Below are positions 1 through 8,925 of a stretch of DNA of 39,568 bases, piece after piece. Each line of letters begins with the position of its first letter. Position 1 is the first letter of the stretch. The notes under the pieces are model-generated. The model did no database searches and was not told where the DNA came from. It worked only from the letters and a program-made list of their open reading frames with translations. The DNA lies in NCBI GenBank assembly GCA_002317385.1, contig DCJH01000022.1:3245-42812 (forward strand), written 5' to 3'. The position numbers were made by a program, and so were the translations under genes. The DNA is from Prevotella sp. UBA1705 (GTDB lineage Bacteria > Bacteroidota > Bacteroidia > Bacteroidales > Bacteroidaceae).

Positions 1-2022
1 CACCTTGTAGTCGTAGTTGATCAGCGAGTTGATTTCCTTGGGATAGGTGTAGGGCATCTTGGCCGAGAAGTTGGCATCGCCGGCCATGAGGTTGGCCAGT
101 GCGTCGGCTCCGTAGTTGCCCGGCAGCAGAATATTGATTACTCCCTGTGCCAGCGGCTCGATGTCGGCCAGCAGACGGGGGCGTCCCTCGTTGAGAACAA
201 GCACGATGGGCTTGCCGGTCTGGGCCAGAGCCTTCACCAGGTCGCGCTGATTCTTCGAGAGAGTGAGGTCGGTGAGGTTGCCCGGAGTCTCGCAATAGCT
301 GTTCTCTCCGATGCAGGCCACGATGACGTCGGCACCCTGTGCGGCAGCCACGGCCTTCGAGATCTCGGGCGTGTGCTCCTGCCAGTAGGAACCGTTCTCA
401 TCGTAGGTCACACCCTGCTCCAGCTTCACGTTGTCTTTGCCATACTTGTTGCAGAGGCTTTCATAGATGGTATTGTACTGCACGCTGAGGTCTTCTACGC
501 GCGATCCCTGCCACGAGTAGCTCCAGCCACCGTTCAGGCAGCGCATCTGGTTGGCGTTGGGACCGGTGAGCAATATCTTCTTGCCCTTGGCAATGGGCAG
601 GATGTTGCCCTCGTTCTTGAGCAGAATCTCAGCCTCCTCGGCTGCGGCGAGAGCCTTCTGGGCATATTCGGCGCTTCCGAACTTGCTGTAGTCCTTGCCC
701 CCGGTGTCGGGATTGTCGAAGAGTCCGAGGCGGTATTTCAGTCGGAGAATGCGGCGCACGGCATCGTCTATGCGCTCCATCTTCACGCTTCCCTCGTTTA
801 CCAGTTGCTTGAGCAGTATGGCGAAGTCCACGCTGTAGGGGTCCATGCTCATGTCGATACCGGCGTTGATGGCTATGCGGATGGCGTCTTTCTTGTCCTT
901 GGCCACATGTTCGCGGGTATAAAGGTTATTGATGTCGGCCCAGTCGGTGACGATCATGCCGTCCCAGTTGAGGTCTTCCTTCAGCCATTTGGTGAGGTAT
1001 TCATAGCTGGCGTGCACGGGTGCGCCGTTGATCGAGGCCGAGTTGACCATGATGGTGAGCGCTCCGGCCTTGATGGCATTCTTGAAAGGCTCAAAATATT
1101 TCTCCCTCAGCATGGCGGGAGAAACGATGGCCGGTGTGCGGTCCTTGCCTGTGAAGGGGGCTCCATAGGCAAAATAGTGCTTCACCGAAGTAGCTACGTT
1201 GTATTTGCCCAGGTGGTTGGCATCGGTGCCCTGGTAGCCCTCGATCTCGGCTTCCACCATGCGTGAGTTGACAATGGCATCCTCGCCATAGCTCTCCCAG
1301 ATGCGCGGCCAGCGTGGGTCACGGCCCAGGTCGATGGTCGGATTGTAGACCCAGGGGCAGTTGGCGGCGCGGCTCTCGTAGGCACAGACCTGTGCCATGG
1401 TCTTCACCAGTTCGGTGTTGAACGAGGCGGCCACGTTGATAGGCTGTGGGAAGAGTGTTCCGCCCTGGATGTAGGTCACGCCATGGTTGTTATCCAAGCC
1501 ATAGATGCAGGGAATACCGATATGTTTCATCGACTTCTTCTGGATGGTGCGGATGATATCCTGCCACGTGTCTACGGTCTGGGCACGGGTGGCTGGGGCG
1601 TTGAGGATGGAGCCCACCTTGTACTTCTGCAGCACGGTGTCGAGCGTATTCTCATCAATCTTCCACACCATCTTGGTGTCGCCGGTGTAGATGTCGAGGT
1701 TAAACTTCTCCAGTTGCTTGATGATGTCGGCATCTTTCATGCCCATCAGCTTGGTGATCTGTTCGTCTTTGAATCCTGCTTCCAGCAGTTTGTTGCGCAT
1801 CTTACTACGGTCCAGTTTCGGGTTGGTTACCTCCATCTTGCCGAAACAGTCGATGCCGAGCTCCAGCATCTGGCCTATTTTCTCGTCGAGAGACATCTTG
1901 CTGATCCATTTCTCCACGTTTTTCTCGATGGCAGGATCCTTAGGAATGGCCGGCTTTACGTTCTGGGCTAAGATGCTTCCGGCGAAGCAGGTAGCTGCAA
2001 TAGTCACTAAGGTTCTTTTCAT
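1..2022 (-). CDS. Glycoside hydrolase family 3 beta-glucosidase, 3' end cut by the window
   Basis: Reading the minus strand from ATG at 2022 gives 674 codons with no stop; family members are usually about 750-780 residues, so roughly the last 80-100 are outside. The N-terminus is a signal peptide (MKRTLVTIAATCFAGSILAQ) without a lipobox, so a periplasmic enzyme is expected. The GH3 N-terminal barrel is clear, including YNPTIDLGRDPRWPRIWESYGED and the nucleophile motif MIVTDWAD with Asp360. The C-terminal sandwich follows with ILLKNEGNILPIAKGKK and a fibronectin III-like domain would lie beyond the edge. Known family role: release of non-reducing terminal glucose from oligosaccharides. As the last step of xyloglucan breakdown it would cleave de-branched cello-oligosaccharides. 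It is divergent from the GH43 gene and shares a 132-bp control region with it. Family call is secure; beta-glucosidase rather than beta-xylosidase activity is inferred. Confidence 0.93.
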   Translation of the reverse strand, partial: MKRTLVTIAATCFAGSILAQNVKPAIPKDPAIEKNVEKWISKMSLDEKIGQMLELGIDCFGKMEVTNPKLDRSKMRNKLLEAGFKDEQITKLMGMKDADIIKQLEKFNLDIYTGDTKMVWKIDENTLDTVLQKYKVGSILNAPATRAQTVDTWQDIIRTIQKKSMKHIGIPCIYGLDNNHGVTYIQGGTLFPQPINVAASFNTELVKTMAQVCAYESRAANCPWVYNPTIDLGRDPRWPRIWESYGEDAIVNSRMVEAEIEGYQGTDANHLGKYNVATSVKHYFAYGAPFTGKDRTPAIVSPAMLREKYFEPFKNAIKAGALTIMVNSASINGAPVHASYEYLTKWLKEDLNWDGMIVTDWADINNLYTREHVAKDKKDAIRIAINAGIDMSMDPYSVDFAILLKQLVNEGSVKMERIDDAVRRILRLKYRLGLFDNPDTGGKDYSKFGSAEYAQKALAAAEEAEILLKNEGNILPIAKGKKILLTGPNANQMRCLNGGWSYSWQGSRVEDLSVQYNTIYESLCNKYGKDNVKLEQGVTYDENGSYWQEHTPEISKAVAAAQGADVIVACIGENSYCETPGNLTDLTLSKNQRDLVKALAQTGKPIVLVLNEGRPRLLADIEPLAQGVINILLPGNYGADALANLMAGDANFSAKMPYTYPKEINSLINYDYKV

Positions 2023-2051
2023 TTTTAGCATTTGTAGGTTTTTATCTTGGG

Positions 2052-2117
2052 CAAAGTTAAAATAAATTTATGGAAATGGGGTGTATCTTTTGTTATTATT
2101 GTATATTTGCAATGTTA
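2052..2117 (-). promoter_or_regulatory. GH3 promoter with candidate HTCS operator
   Basis: On the minus strand TAACTTTG (2059-2052) matches the Bacteroides -7 box TAnnTTTG, 30 nt before the GH3 start codon. No TTTG lies at the -33 distance. Upstream, TAACATTGC (2117-2109) and TAACAAAAG (2095-2087) form a direct repeat with a 22-bp period, starting 58 and 36 nt before the -7 box. The same motif and period occur before the SusC and GH31 genes. The -7 box is seen directly; operator function is inferred. Confidence 0.55.
2102..2109 (+). promoter_or_regulatory. Possible -7 box for the GH43 gene
   Basis: TATATTTG matches TAnnTTTG on the plus strand, 45 nt before the GH43 start. No -33 TTTG is present at the right distance, and the box overlaps the candidate operator of the divergent GH3 gene. 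A less perfect alternative, AATATTTG, ends at 2124. Weak call. Confidence 0.3.
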
Positions 2118-2154
2118 ATATTTGCTTAGGATACATTATAAAACTAATTTGCAC

Positions 2155-3756
2155 ATGAAACTTAAAAGGCGAAGTCTACTCATTGTTTTTGTATTGTTTT
2201 TTACACAGGCGTGGGCTCAACACTATCGTAATCCGGTGATTCCGGGCTTCCATCCCGACCCAAGCGTGTGCCGGGTGGGACAGGATTTCTATGCCGTATG
2301 TTCTTCGTTCAACTATTTTCCTGGCGTGCCCATCTACCACAGCCGCGACCTGGTGCACTGGCGTCAGGTGGGCAATGTGCTCAACCGTGAGTCGCAGTTG
2401 CCCTTGAAGGATGCCAGTTCGTGGACCGGCATCTATGCTCCGACCATCCGCTATCACGCGGGTACCTATTATTTGATTACCGCCAATGTGGGCAACGGGG
2501 GCAACTTCATGGTGACCTCACGCCGTCCCGAGGGCCCGTGGAGCGAGCCGATATGGCTTGAGCAGCAGGGTATCGACCCGTCGCTCTACTTCGAAGGCGA
2601 CAAGTGCTACATGGTGAGCAATCCTAACGGCGTGATCACCCTGTGCGAAATCGACCCGCAGAGCGGCAAGCAGCTGTCTCCCAGTAGGCCGTTGTGGAAA
2701 GGCGACGGAGGTCGCTATCCCGAGGGTCCACATATATATAATAAGGAGGGCTACTACTATCTGCTCATTTCTGAGGGTGGAACCGAGTTGGCCCATCATC
2801 TCACCATTGCCCGTAGCAGGTCTATCTACGGCCCCTACGAGAGCAATCCGGCCAACCCCATTCTTACCAATTGCAACGCCAAGGGCGAGAATATGCAGCT
2901 TCAGGGCACCGGACACGGCGACCTGGTGCAGGATGCTCAGGGCAACTGGTGGGTGATGTTTTTGGCCTATCGCAACTTTGGCGGTAGCTATCACCACCTC
3001 GGCCGTGAGACCTGTCTGGCGCCGGTGGAGTGGAAGAAAGGCCAGTGGCCGGTGGTCTATCAGGGCAACGCCATCGACACCATGATGGTGACTGACGGTG
3101 GTCATGCAGCTCTGTTGGCTGGTGCGACCGCTCGTCCGATGGCCGAAAGTACACGGCGAGTAGACCTTCGGTTTGCTTCCGTCGCGTCGCTGGCCTCGCT
3201 TGGGCCGGAGTTTATCTATCTACAAAATCCTGTGGCGGCCCACTATCAGCTGGTGTCGGGCAGTCTTCGACTGTCGGGGCATGGCTCGTTGACCGACAAC
3301 AGGCAGCCCACTTTCCTCGGTCTGCGGCAGTGCAGCGGCATGATGGCGGTCGAGACGAGCCTCCGGCTGGACCGATTCGTCCAGTTGGCCGAGGGGAATG
3401 TGGTTGCCGGTCTGACCGTCTACCAGATTCACGACAGCCATTTCGACCTCTGTACCGATGGTCATAAGGTACAGGTGAGGTGTAGGCTAAAGTCTCTTTC
3501 GGCCTTGTGCAACCATCCGGGGGTAGACCTCTCGGTTCCTGCGGGTGCCAAGACCATGAGGTTGCGCATCACCAGCGACGGACTGATGTATCATTTCCTG
3601 GTGGCCTATGACCAAGGAGTATTTCGGGAGATAGCCTCACAAAACTGCGCTCTGGTGAGCACCGAGGTGGCCGGAGGGTTCACAGGTGTGACGCTGGGCA
3701 TGTTTGCCGAGGGCGACGGGACGGCCGATTTTGAATCGTTCGCCTATTCTGAGTAG
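2155..3756 (+). CDS. Glycoside hydrolase family 43, probable alpha-L-arabinofuranosidase/beta-xylosidase
   Basis: The product is 533 residues from ATG 2155; an upstream in-frame TTG at 2122 is rejected because the signal peptide (MKLKRRSLLIVFVLFFTQAWAQ) begins at 2155. The five-bladed propeller of GH43 shows the three acidic catalytic positions: base Asp35 in FHPDPS, pKa modulator Asp141 in GIDPSLY, acid Glu190 in YPEGPHIY. Residues from about 340 onward form a C-terminal beta-sandwich of the kind usual in the GH43 beta-xylosidase-like subfamilies. No lipobox, so probably periplasmic. In the B. ovatus xyloglucan locus the GH43 enzymes remove arabinose from side chains; the same job is inferred here from the neighbours (GH5, GH31, GH2, GH3). 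Beta-xylosidase activity cannot be excluded from sequence alone. Confidence 0.9.
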   Translation: MKLKRRSLLIVFVLFFTQAWAQHYRNPVIPGFHPDPSVCRVGQDFYAVCSSFNYFPGVPIYHSRDLVHWRQVGNVLNRESQLPLKDASSWTGIYAPTIRYHAGTYYLITANVGNGGNFMVTSRRPEGPWSEPIWLEQQGIDPSLYFEGDKCYMVSNPNGVITLCEIDPQSGKQLSPSRPLWKGDGGRYPEGPHIYNKEGYYYLLISEGGTELAHHLTIARSRSIYGPYESNPANPILTNCNAKGENMQLQGTGHGDLVQDAQGNWWVMFLAYRNFGGSYHHLGRETCLAPVEWKKGQWPVVYQGNAIDTMMVTDGGHAALLAGATARPMAESTRRVDLRFASVASLASLGPEFIYLQNPVAAHYQLVSGSLRLSGHGSLTDNRQPTFLGLRQCSGMMAVETSLRLDRFVQLAEGNVVAGLTVYQIHDSHFDLCTDGHKVQVRCRLKSLSALCNHPGVDLSVPAGAKTMRLRITSDGLMYHFLVAYDQGVFREIASQNCALVSTEVAGGFTGVTLGMFAEGDGTADFESFAYSE

Positions 3757-3831
3757 CCCATCTGATACCATGAAAAGCACCAGCCTTTGCTGACAGAAAG
3801 GCGTCGGGAACGAGATGTTTCTGACAACAGT

Positions 3832-3896
3832 TAACAAATAGTACCATAAATAGAGACATTCTGTAACTCGTAAAACTGGGATATTCCCTAATTTTG
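3832..3896 (+). promoter_or_regulatory. SusC operon promoter with candidate HTCS operator
   Basis: TAATTTTG at 3889-3896 fits the -7 consensus TAnnTTTG, giving a leader of about 90 nt before the susC-like gene. No -33 TTTG is found. TAACAAATA (3832-3840) and AGACATTCT (3854-3862) form an imperfect direct repeat with a 22-bp period, starting 57 and 35 nt before the -7 box, nearly the same geometry as at the GH3 promoter. The leader also holds ATCAAAA three times (3950, 3966, 3974). A small hairpin GCCTTT/AAAGGC (3783-3802) follows the GH43 stop but has no T-run. Operator role is inferred. Confidence 0.5.
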
Positions 3897-3990
3897 CGAC
3901 AAGTAATCTATCAATTTCATTGACCGATACAAACATTTAAATACTATCTATCAAAAGATTCATATATCAAAAAATCAAAAACATGTAACT

Positions 3991-6900
3991 ATGGGAAAAA
4001 CATTTCTAATGGATTGCAAAACGTCTGCGCTTTGCAAGATTGCCCTCATAGCATTTTTGCTATTCCCGGCAATGGATGTTCTTCAAGCTGGTACGATGAT
4101 GGCTAGGAACGTCACGGGTACGGTCGTGTCTGCTGCAGACAACGAACCGCTCATCGGCGTTAGCGTTCAGGTGCTGGGAACCCAGCGGGGAGTGGTGACA
4201 GATCTTGATGGGCACTATGCGATAGAGGTCAGCGACAACCAGACCTTGGTCTTCTCCTATGTAGGATTTGCGCCGCAGCGCATCAAGGTGGGTGCCCAGA
4301 GTGTCATCAATGTGAGCCTGGAGGAAGACCATCAGAGCCTCGACGATGTGGTGGTGATAGGTTATGGTGTGCAGAAGAAGAAACTTGTGACCGGTGCGAC
4401 AACACAGTTCAAAGGTGACGATATAGCCCGACTGAACACCACCAGCCCCCTTCAGGCCATGCAGGGACAGACGCCGGGTGTGACTATCCAGTCGCAGTCG
4501 GGGCAGCCTGGCTCCGACATGAAGGTGGTGATCCGTGGTTTGGGCACCATCGGCAACTCCAGTCCGCTCTACCTGATCGATGGGGTGGGAGGCGATATCT
4601 CTACGGTCAATCCCGCCGATATTGAGAGCATCGATGTGCTCAAGGACGCTGCCTCGGCCGCTATCTATGGTGCGCAGGCTGCCAATGGCGTGGTGTTGGT
4701 GACTACCAAGCACGGACGCGAGGGCCGGGCACAGGTGTCGTTCGACGGCTATATGGGTTGGCAGTCGGTCGCTCGCAAGGCCAACATGCTCAATGCACAG
4801 CAATATATGGAAATCATGAACGAGCAGAGTGTGAACAGTGGCAATGGTGCCATCGATTGGAGCAAGTACCAATCCATCGTCGATGCCAATGGCAACTACT
4901 ATGATACCAACTGGATGGATGCCATGTTCAAGGACAATGCCAAGACGCAGAGCTACAATTTCAGCGTCAACGGTGGTGGAAAGACAGCCACCTATGCACT
5001 GAGTGTGGGCTACATCGACCAGGAAGGTATCGTGGGTGGCAAGGATGTGAGCAACTACAAACGCTATAACGTGCGCTTGAATAGCGACCAGAACATTGCT
5101 AAATTCTTGAAAATCGGTGAGATAATCGGCATGGTTTACAAGAACACTCACGGTATTCTTGTGGGCAATCAGTACAACAACTCCCTTCGTGGAGCCTTTG
5201 CTGCCGTGCCGCTGATACCGGTTTATGGTGACAACAGCTACGATGTACCTTATTATGACACCTCCTCCAATGACTATTGGAAGGAGCAGGGCAATCCCTA
5301 TGGTGGCATGATGATCAAGAATCAGAATGAAAACCGGGCGGTAAACTTCACCGGAAATATCTACGCTGAGCTGGAACCCATCAAGAATCTGAAGTTCCGC
5401 ACACAGCTCGGAACGGTTTACAGCACCAGCGAATACCGCGGATTCAGTCCGATGTACAAGCTCTCTCCCTATGATTTCAATGAGACCAAGACCAGCGTGA
5501 GCCAGTCGATGGGGCACGGTCTGCTTATGACGTGGACCAATACGCTGAGCTATGGTTGGAACGTTGGCGAGCATGCGTTCAACGCACTGGTAGGTATGGA
5601 GAGCTCTCGCTATGAGGGAACATCGCTCTATGCGGCCAACGGCTATCTCAAGGACGGCTATGACAACTGGAAATACGCTTATTTGACCAATGCAACAGGC
5701 AGCAGCACCGACGACGGAATGTCCATTAGCGGTGCTCCCCACAACGATTCGCGCACGGTTTCCTACTTCGGTCGTCTTGGCTGGAACTGGAAAGAGACCT
5801 ATATGGTCAATGCCACTCTGCGTGCCGACGGCAGCTCTAAGTTTGCTCGCGGACACCGTTTCGGCTACTTTCCATCCATCAGCGCAGGCTGGACTGTAAC
5901 CAATGAGCCATTCATGAAGTCTACTACATCGTGGCTCGACTTCCTGAAACTCCGTGCAAGCTGGGGCCAGGTGGGTAATCAGAATATCTCCGATTATCAG
6001 TATCTTGCCCCCATCACCTCGACCAATACCCATTATAACTTCGGTACCAGCCTCGGTGCGAGTGCTCAGAGCAGCAATTGGGGAGCTTATCCCAGCCGTC
6101 TTTCCAATCCCGAATTGACTTGGGAGACCTCGGAACAGACCAACCTTGGACTCGATGCACGTCTCATCCGCAACTATCTCGGCATCAATCTCGACTGGTA
6201 TTGGAAGACCACCAAGAACTGGTTGGTACAGGCTCCGGTGCTCAACACCGCTGGAACGGGTGCACCTATTATTAATGGTGGCGACGTGAAAAACTATGGA
6301 TTGGAGCTCAACCTCAACTGGAACGACAACGTCGGAAAGGATTTCCGCTATCAGTTTGGGGCCAATATGGCCTACAACCACAATGAGGTGGGCAATATTC
6401 CGACCGATGATGGCATTATCCATGGACCGACCAACATGCTCTATGACAACAGCGAGGAGTTCTATCGCGCACAGAACGGTCATGCCTTTGGTTATTTCTG
6501 GGGTTACAAGACGGCTGGAATCTTCCAGAACAAACAGGAGATTGCCGACTGGATAGCTGCCGGAAACGGTGTGCTCCAGGGTGCCAATGTGATGCCGGGC
6601 GATGTGAAATACTACGACATCAACCACGATGGCTCTATCGATGAGAAGGATAAGGTGGACCTCGGCAATGGTATTCCCGATGTGACCTATGGCTTCAACG
6701 TGGCCCTGTTCTACAAGAACTTCGACCTTTCCGTTACGGCCAATGGCGCGGCTGGACAGCAAATTGTGCAGAGTTACCGCAATCACGCTAACACAAAAGC
6801 CAATTACACCACGGCCATTCTCGACCGATGGACCGGCGAAGGCACTTCCAACTTCATGCCTCGCGTGACCGAGACCAATGTGAACTGGCAGTTCTCCGAC

Positions 6901-7155
6901 CTCTATATCCATGACGGCGACTACTTGCGCATATCCAACATTACACTGGGTTACGACTTTGCTGAGCTTCTCAGAATGAGTTTCGTATCGCAGGCCCGTC
7001 TCTATTTCCAGGTTCAGAACGCGTTTACTTTTACCAAATACGATGGTATGGATCCCGAAATCGGTTACGGAACCGACTCCTGGGTATCGGGCGTAGATGT
7101 GGGTTACTACCCGCGTCCACGTACATTCCTCGTGGGTGTAAACCTGAAGTTCTAA
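3991..7155 (+). CDS. SusC/RagA-type TonB-dependent outer-membrane transporter
   Basis: A 1054-residue protein with a signal sequence (residues 1 to about 33), then a carboxypeptidase-regulatory-like domain (about 38-112, VTGTVVSAADNEPLIGVSV), the TonB-box-like DDVVVIGYG stretch, a plug domain (about 130-240, with IRGLGTIGNSSPLYLIDG and the SusC signature PADIESIDVLKDAASAAIYG) and a 22-strand-type barrel ending in LVGVNLKF, with a terminal aromatic residue. The family forms a lidded pore with SusD and imports oligosaccharides using TonB energy. It is the first gene of the operon; the SusD gene starts 25 bp downstream. Substrate is inferred as xyloglucan oligosaccharides from the flanking enzymes, not from this sequence. 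Confidence 0.97.
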   Translation: MGKTFLMDCKTSALCKIALIAFLLFPAMDVLQAGTMMARNVTGTVVSAADNEPLIGVSVQVLGTQRGVVTDLDGHYAIEVSDNQTLVFSYVGFAPQRIKVGAQSVINVSLEEDHQSLDDVVVIGYGVQKKKLVTGATTQFKGDDIARLNTTSPLQAMQGQTPGVTIQSQSGQPGSDMKVVIRGLGTIGNSSPLYLIDGVGGDISTVNPADIESIDVLKDAASAAIYGAQAANGVVLVTTKHGREGRAQVSFDGYMGWQSVARKANMLNAQQYMEIMNEQSVNSGNGAIDWSKYQSIVDANGNYYDTNWMDAMFKDNAKTQSYNFSVNGGGKTATYALSVGYIDQEGIVGGKDVSNYKRYNVRLNSDQNIAKFLKIGEIIGMVYKNTHGILVGNQYNNSLRGAFAAVPLIPVYGDNSYDVPYYDTSSNDYWKEQGNPYGGMMIKNQNENRAVNFTGNIYAELEPIKNLKFRTQLGTVYSTSEYRGFSPMYKLSPYDFNETKTSVSQSMGHGLLMTWTNTLSYGWNVGEHAFNALVGMESSRYEGTSLYAANGYLKDGYDNWKYAYLTNATGSSTDDGMSISGAPHNDSRTVSYFGRLGWNWKETYMVNATLRADGSSKFARGHRFGYFPSISAGWTVTNEPFMKSTTSWLDFLKLRASWGQVGNQNISDYQYLAPITSTNTHYNFGTSLGASAQSSNWGAYPSRLSNPELTWETSEQTNLGLDARLIRNYLGINLDWYWKTTKNWLVQAPVLNTAGTGAPIINGGDVKNYGLELNLNWNDNVGKDFRYQFGANMAYNHNEVGNIPTDDGIIHGPTNMLYDNSEEFYRAQNGHAFGYFWGYKTAGIFQNKQEIADWIAAGNGVLQGANVMPGDVKYYDINHDGSIDEKDKVDLGNGIPDVTYGFNVALFYKNFDLSVTANGAAGQQIVQSYRNHANTKANYTTAILDRWTGEGTSNFMPRVTETNVNWQFSDLYIHDGDYLRISNITLGYDFAELLRMSFVSQARLYFQVQNAFTFTKYDGMDPEIGYGTDSWVSGVDVGYYPRPRTFLVGVNLKF

Positions 7156-7180
7156 GCAACACAACAGTTTAAGTAATTCA

Positions 7181-8893
7181 ATGATTATGGAAAAGAATAA
7201 AATCAATATATTGTTTGCTGGGATGCTGATGGTGAGTGGCGCCTTGACGACTTCCTGCGCAGACAGTTTCCTCGATGTGGAAAGCAAGACAGAGTCGAAC
7301 ACAGAGACTTTCTACAAGACCGAGAACGACGCCTGGCGCGCACTCATCGGCTGTTATGCCGGATGGCGTGAGACCACTTCGTCGGGCACCATACCCCTTG
7401 TGATGTCTTCCATCATGCAATCTGACGAGTGTTTGGCTGGCGCAGGAGTAAACGATGCCCACAACTTTGATGCCGTGGATCAGTTTGATCAGAGCAAGGC
7501 TCCGTCTTATACCAATCTCTGGGAGAACGACTGGAAGACCTATTATGTGGCCATCGACCGCTGCAATGAATTGCTGACGCGCGAAGACCAGATAGCTTGG
7601 AAAAACCCAACGCTGCGTCGTCAGTACATCGGCGAGGTGCATGCGCTGCGTGCCCTGTGCTATTTCGACATGGTTAGGATGTTTGAGAATATCCCGTTGC
7701 TGACCGTCCCGAGTTCCGAGAATGTGCCGCAGGCCAATCCAGATGATGTCTACGATCTTATCTTCGCTGACTTGAAATACGCCGCCGACAGCATTCCCTC
7801 CGACGCATATCCCAAAGCCAATGCTGCCACCAACGACGGACACATCACTGCTTACGGTGCCATGGGCATCCTTGCGCGTGCCTACCTTTATTATACAGGG
7901 CGTTTCGGCAAGGAGCCTGCGGGCTGCACCAAGGCCGAGGCACTGGCTGCTTGCGAGAATATTATCAAGAGTGGCGAGTACGGTTTGGTCCCTCTGTTCA
8001 AGAATCTATGGCCTGCTTCGTCGAGCAATGCGCTGGAGGCTGCCGCCAATGGCACTTATGAGGAGTGGCTGGCCAACTCCACCTATGCCGGTCCGGGCAA
8101 CAAGGAGTTTATCATCTCAATGAAATGCAACTACACCCAGGACTACAACGGCAACAACGATGGTAACCGTTGGGTCATCAATCTGGGTATCCGTGGCATA
8201 CAATCCATTGATTGTTCGCCCTACGGATATGGTTGGGGCATCTGCACCGTCAACCCATCGTTGGCTCAGGCCTATGGCGATGGAGACCAGCGTCGTGGCG
8301 CAACCATCATCGATGTGGCCGGCGAGGGTATCGACAAGAAGACCGATTTCGCCAAAAACTGTATCGGAGACCAGCGCGAATACACCGGTTACTATGTGAA
8401 GAAATACACTCCGATGGCCGCGACCGACTGCACACCGCTCGCCATTCTCTGGGGCGCGCCCGGCGATGCCATGACCAGTCAGTGGCAGGATGTTATCGTT
8501 CTTCGCTATTCCGACGTGCTGCTCATGGCCGCAGAACTGGGCAGTAGCAAGGCTCAGACCTATTTCAATTTGGTGCGTCAGCGTGCTTACACTGAAGCAG
8601 ACGGTAAGTTGAACAGCAAATATACAGAGCTTGCAGTCAGCAAAGCCAATATCATGAATGAGCGTCGACTGGAGTTTGCCTTCGAAGGAATCAGGTATTA
8701 CGACCTGCTTCGACAGGGCATCGACGTGGCTGCCAATACCATTGCCGGCACCATTCAGGTCACCAATGGCGGACAGGCAGGCGCCGTGACGACCACTGCT
8801 GCCAATATCAAGGCCAAGAATGGGCTTTGCCAGATACCCAACAACCAGATTACCCTCTCCAACAACGTGCTCAAGCAGAATGCCGGATGGTAA
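7181..8893 (+). CDS. SusD/RagB-like surface glycan-binding lipoprotein
   Basis: The product is 570 residues from ATG 7181 (568 if the in-frame ATG at 7187 is used). A type II signal peptide ends in GALTTSC, with Cys26 as lipidation site followed by ADSFLDVES, a typical SusD N-terminus. The family's TPR-like helical core is visible (RRQYIGEVHALRALCYFDMV, AYGAMGILARAYLYY), as is the C-terminal NERRLEFAFEGIRYYDLLRQG motif common in SusD proteins. It acts as the lid over the SusC partner on the cell surface, catching oligosaccharides. It lies 25 bp after SusC and 32 bp before the next lipoprotein gene, so co-transcription is expected. Confidence 0.96.
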   Translation: MIMEKNKINILFAGMLMVSGALTTSCADSFLDVESKTESNTETFYKTENDAWRALIGCYAGWRETTSSGTIPLVMSSIMQSDECLAGAGVNDAHNFDAVDQFDQSKAPSYTNLWENDWKTYYVAIDRCNELLTREDQIAWKNPTLRRQYIGEVHALRALCYFDMVRMFENIPLLTVPSSENVPQANPDDVYDLIFADLKYAADSIPSDAYPKANAATNDGHITAYGAMGILARAYLYYTGRFGKEPAGCTKAEALAACENIIKSGEYGLVPLFKNLWPASSSNALEAAANGTYEEWLANSTYAGPGNKEFIISMKCNYTQDYNGNNDGNRWVINLGIRGIQSIDCSPYGYGWGICTVNPSLAQAYGDGDQRRGATIIDVAGEGIDKKTDFAKNCIGDQREYTGYYVKKYTPMAATDCTPLAILWGAPGDAMTSQWQDVIVLRYSDVLLMAAELGSSKAQTYFNLVRQRAYTEADGKLNSKYTELAVSKANIMNERRLEFAFEGIRYYDLLRQGIDVAANTIAGTIQVTNGGQAGAVTTTAANIKAKNGLCQIPNNQITLSNNVLKQNAGW

Positions 8894-8925
8894 GCTGAGG
8901 TCAAACCAACATAAAGAACATCATT

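Noticed and set aside
373..1971. Plus-strand frames over the GH3 gene
   Set aside because: The minus strand encodes an unbroken GH3 enzyme with catalytic motif across the same bases.
4060..7302. Very long open frame (1080 codons) antisense to the SusC gene
   Set aside because: It lies wholly opposite a clear SusC gene, has no recognisable domain and runs past the start of the SusD gene. High GC at third positions of the real gene removes antisense stop codons.
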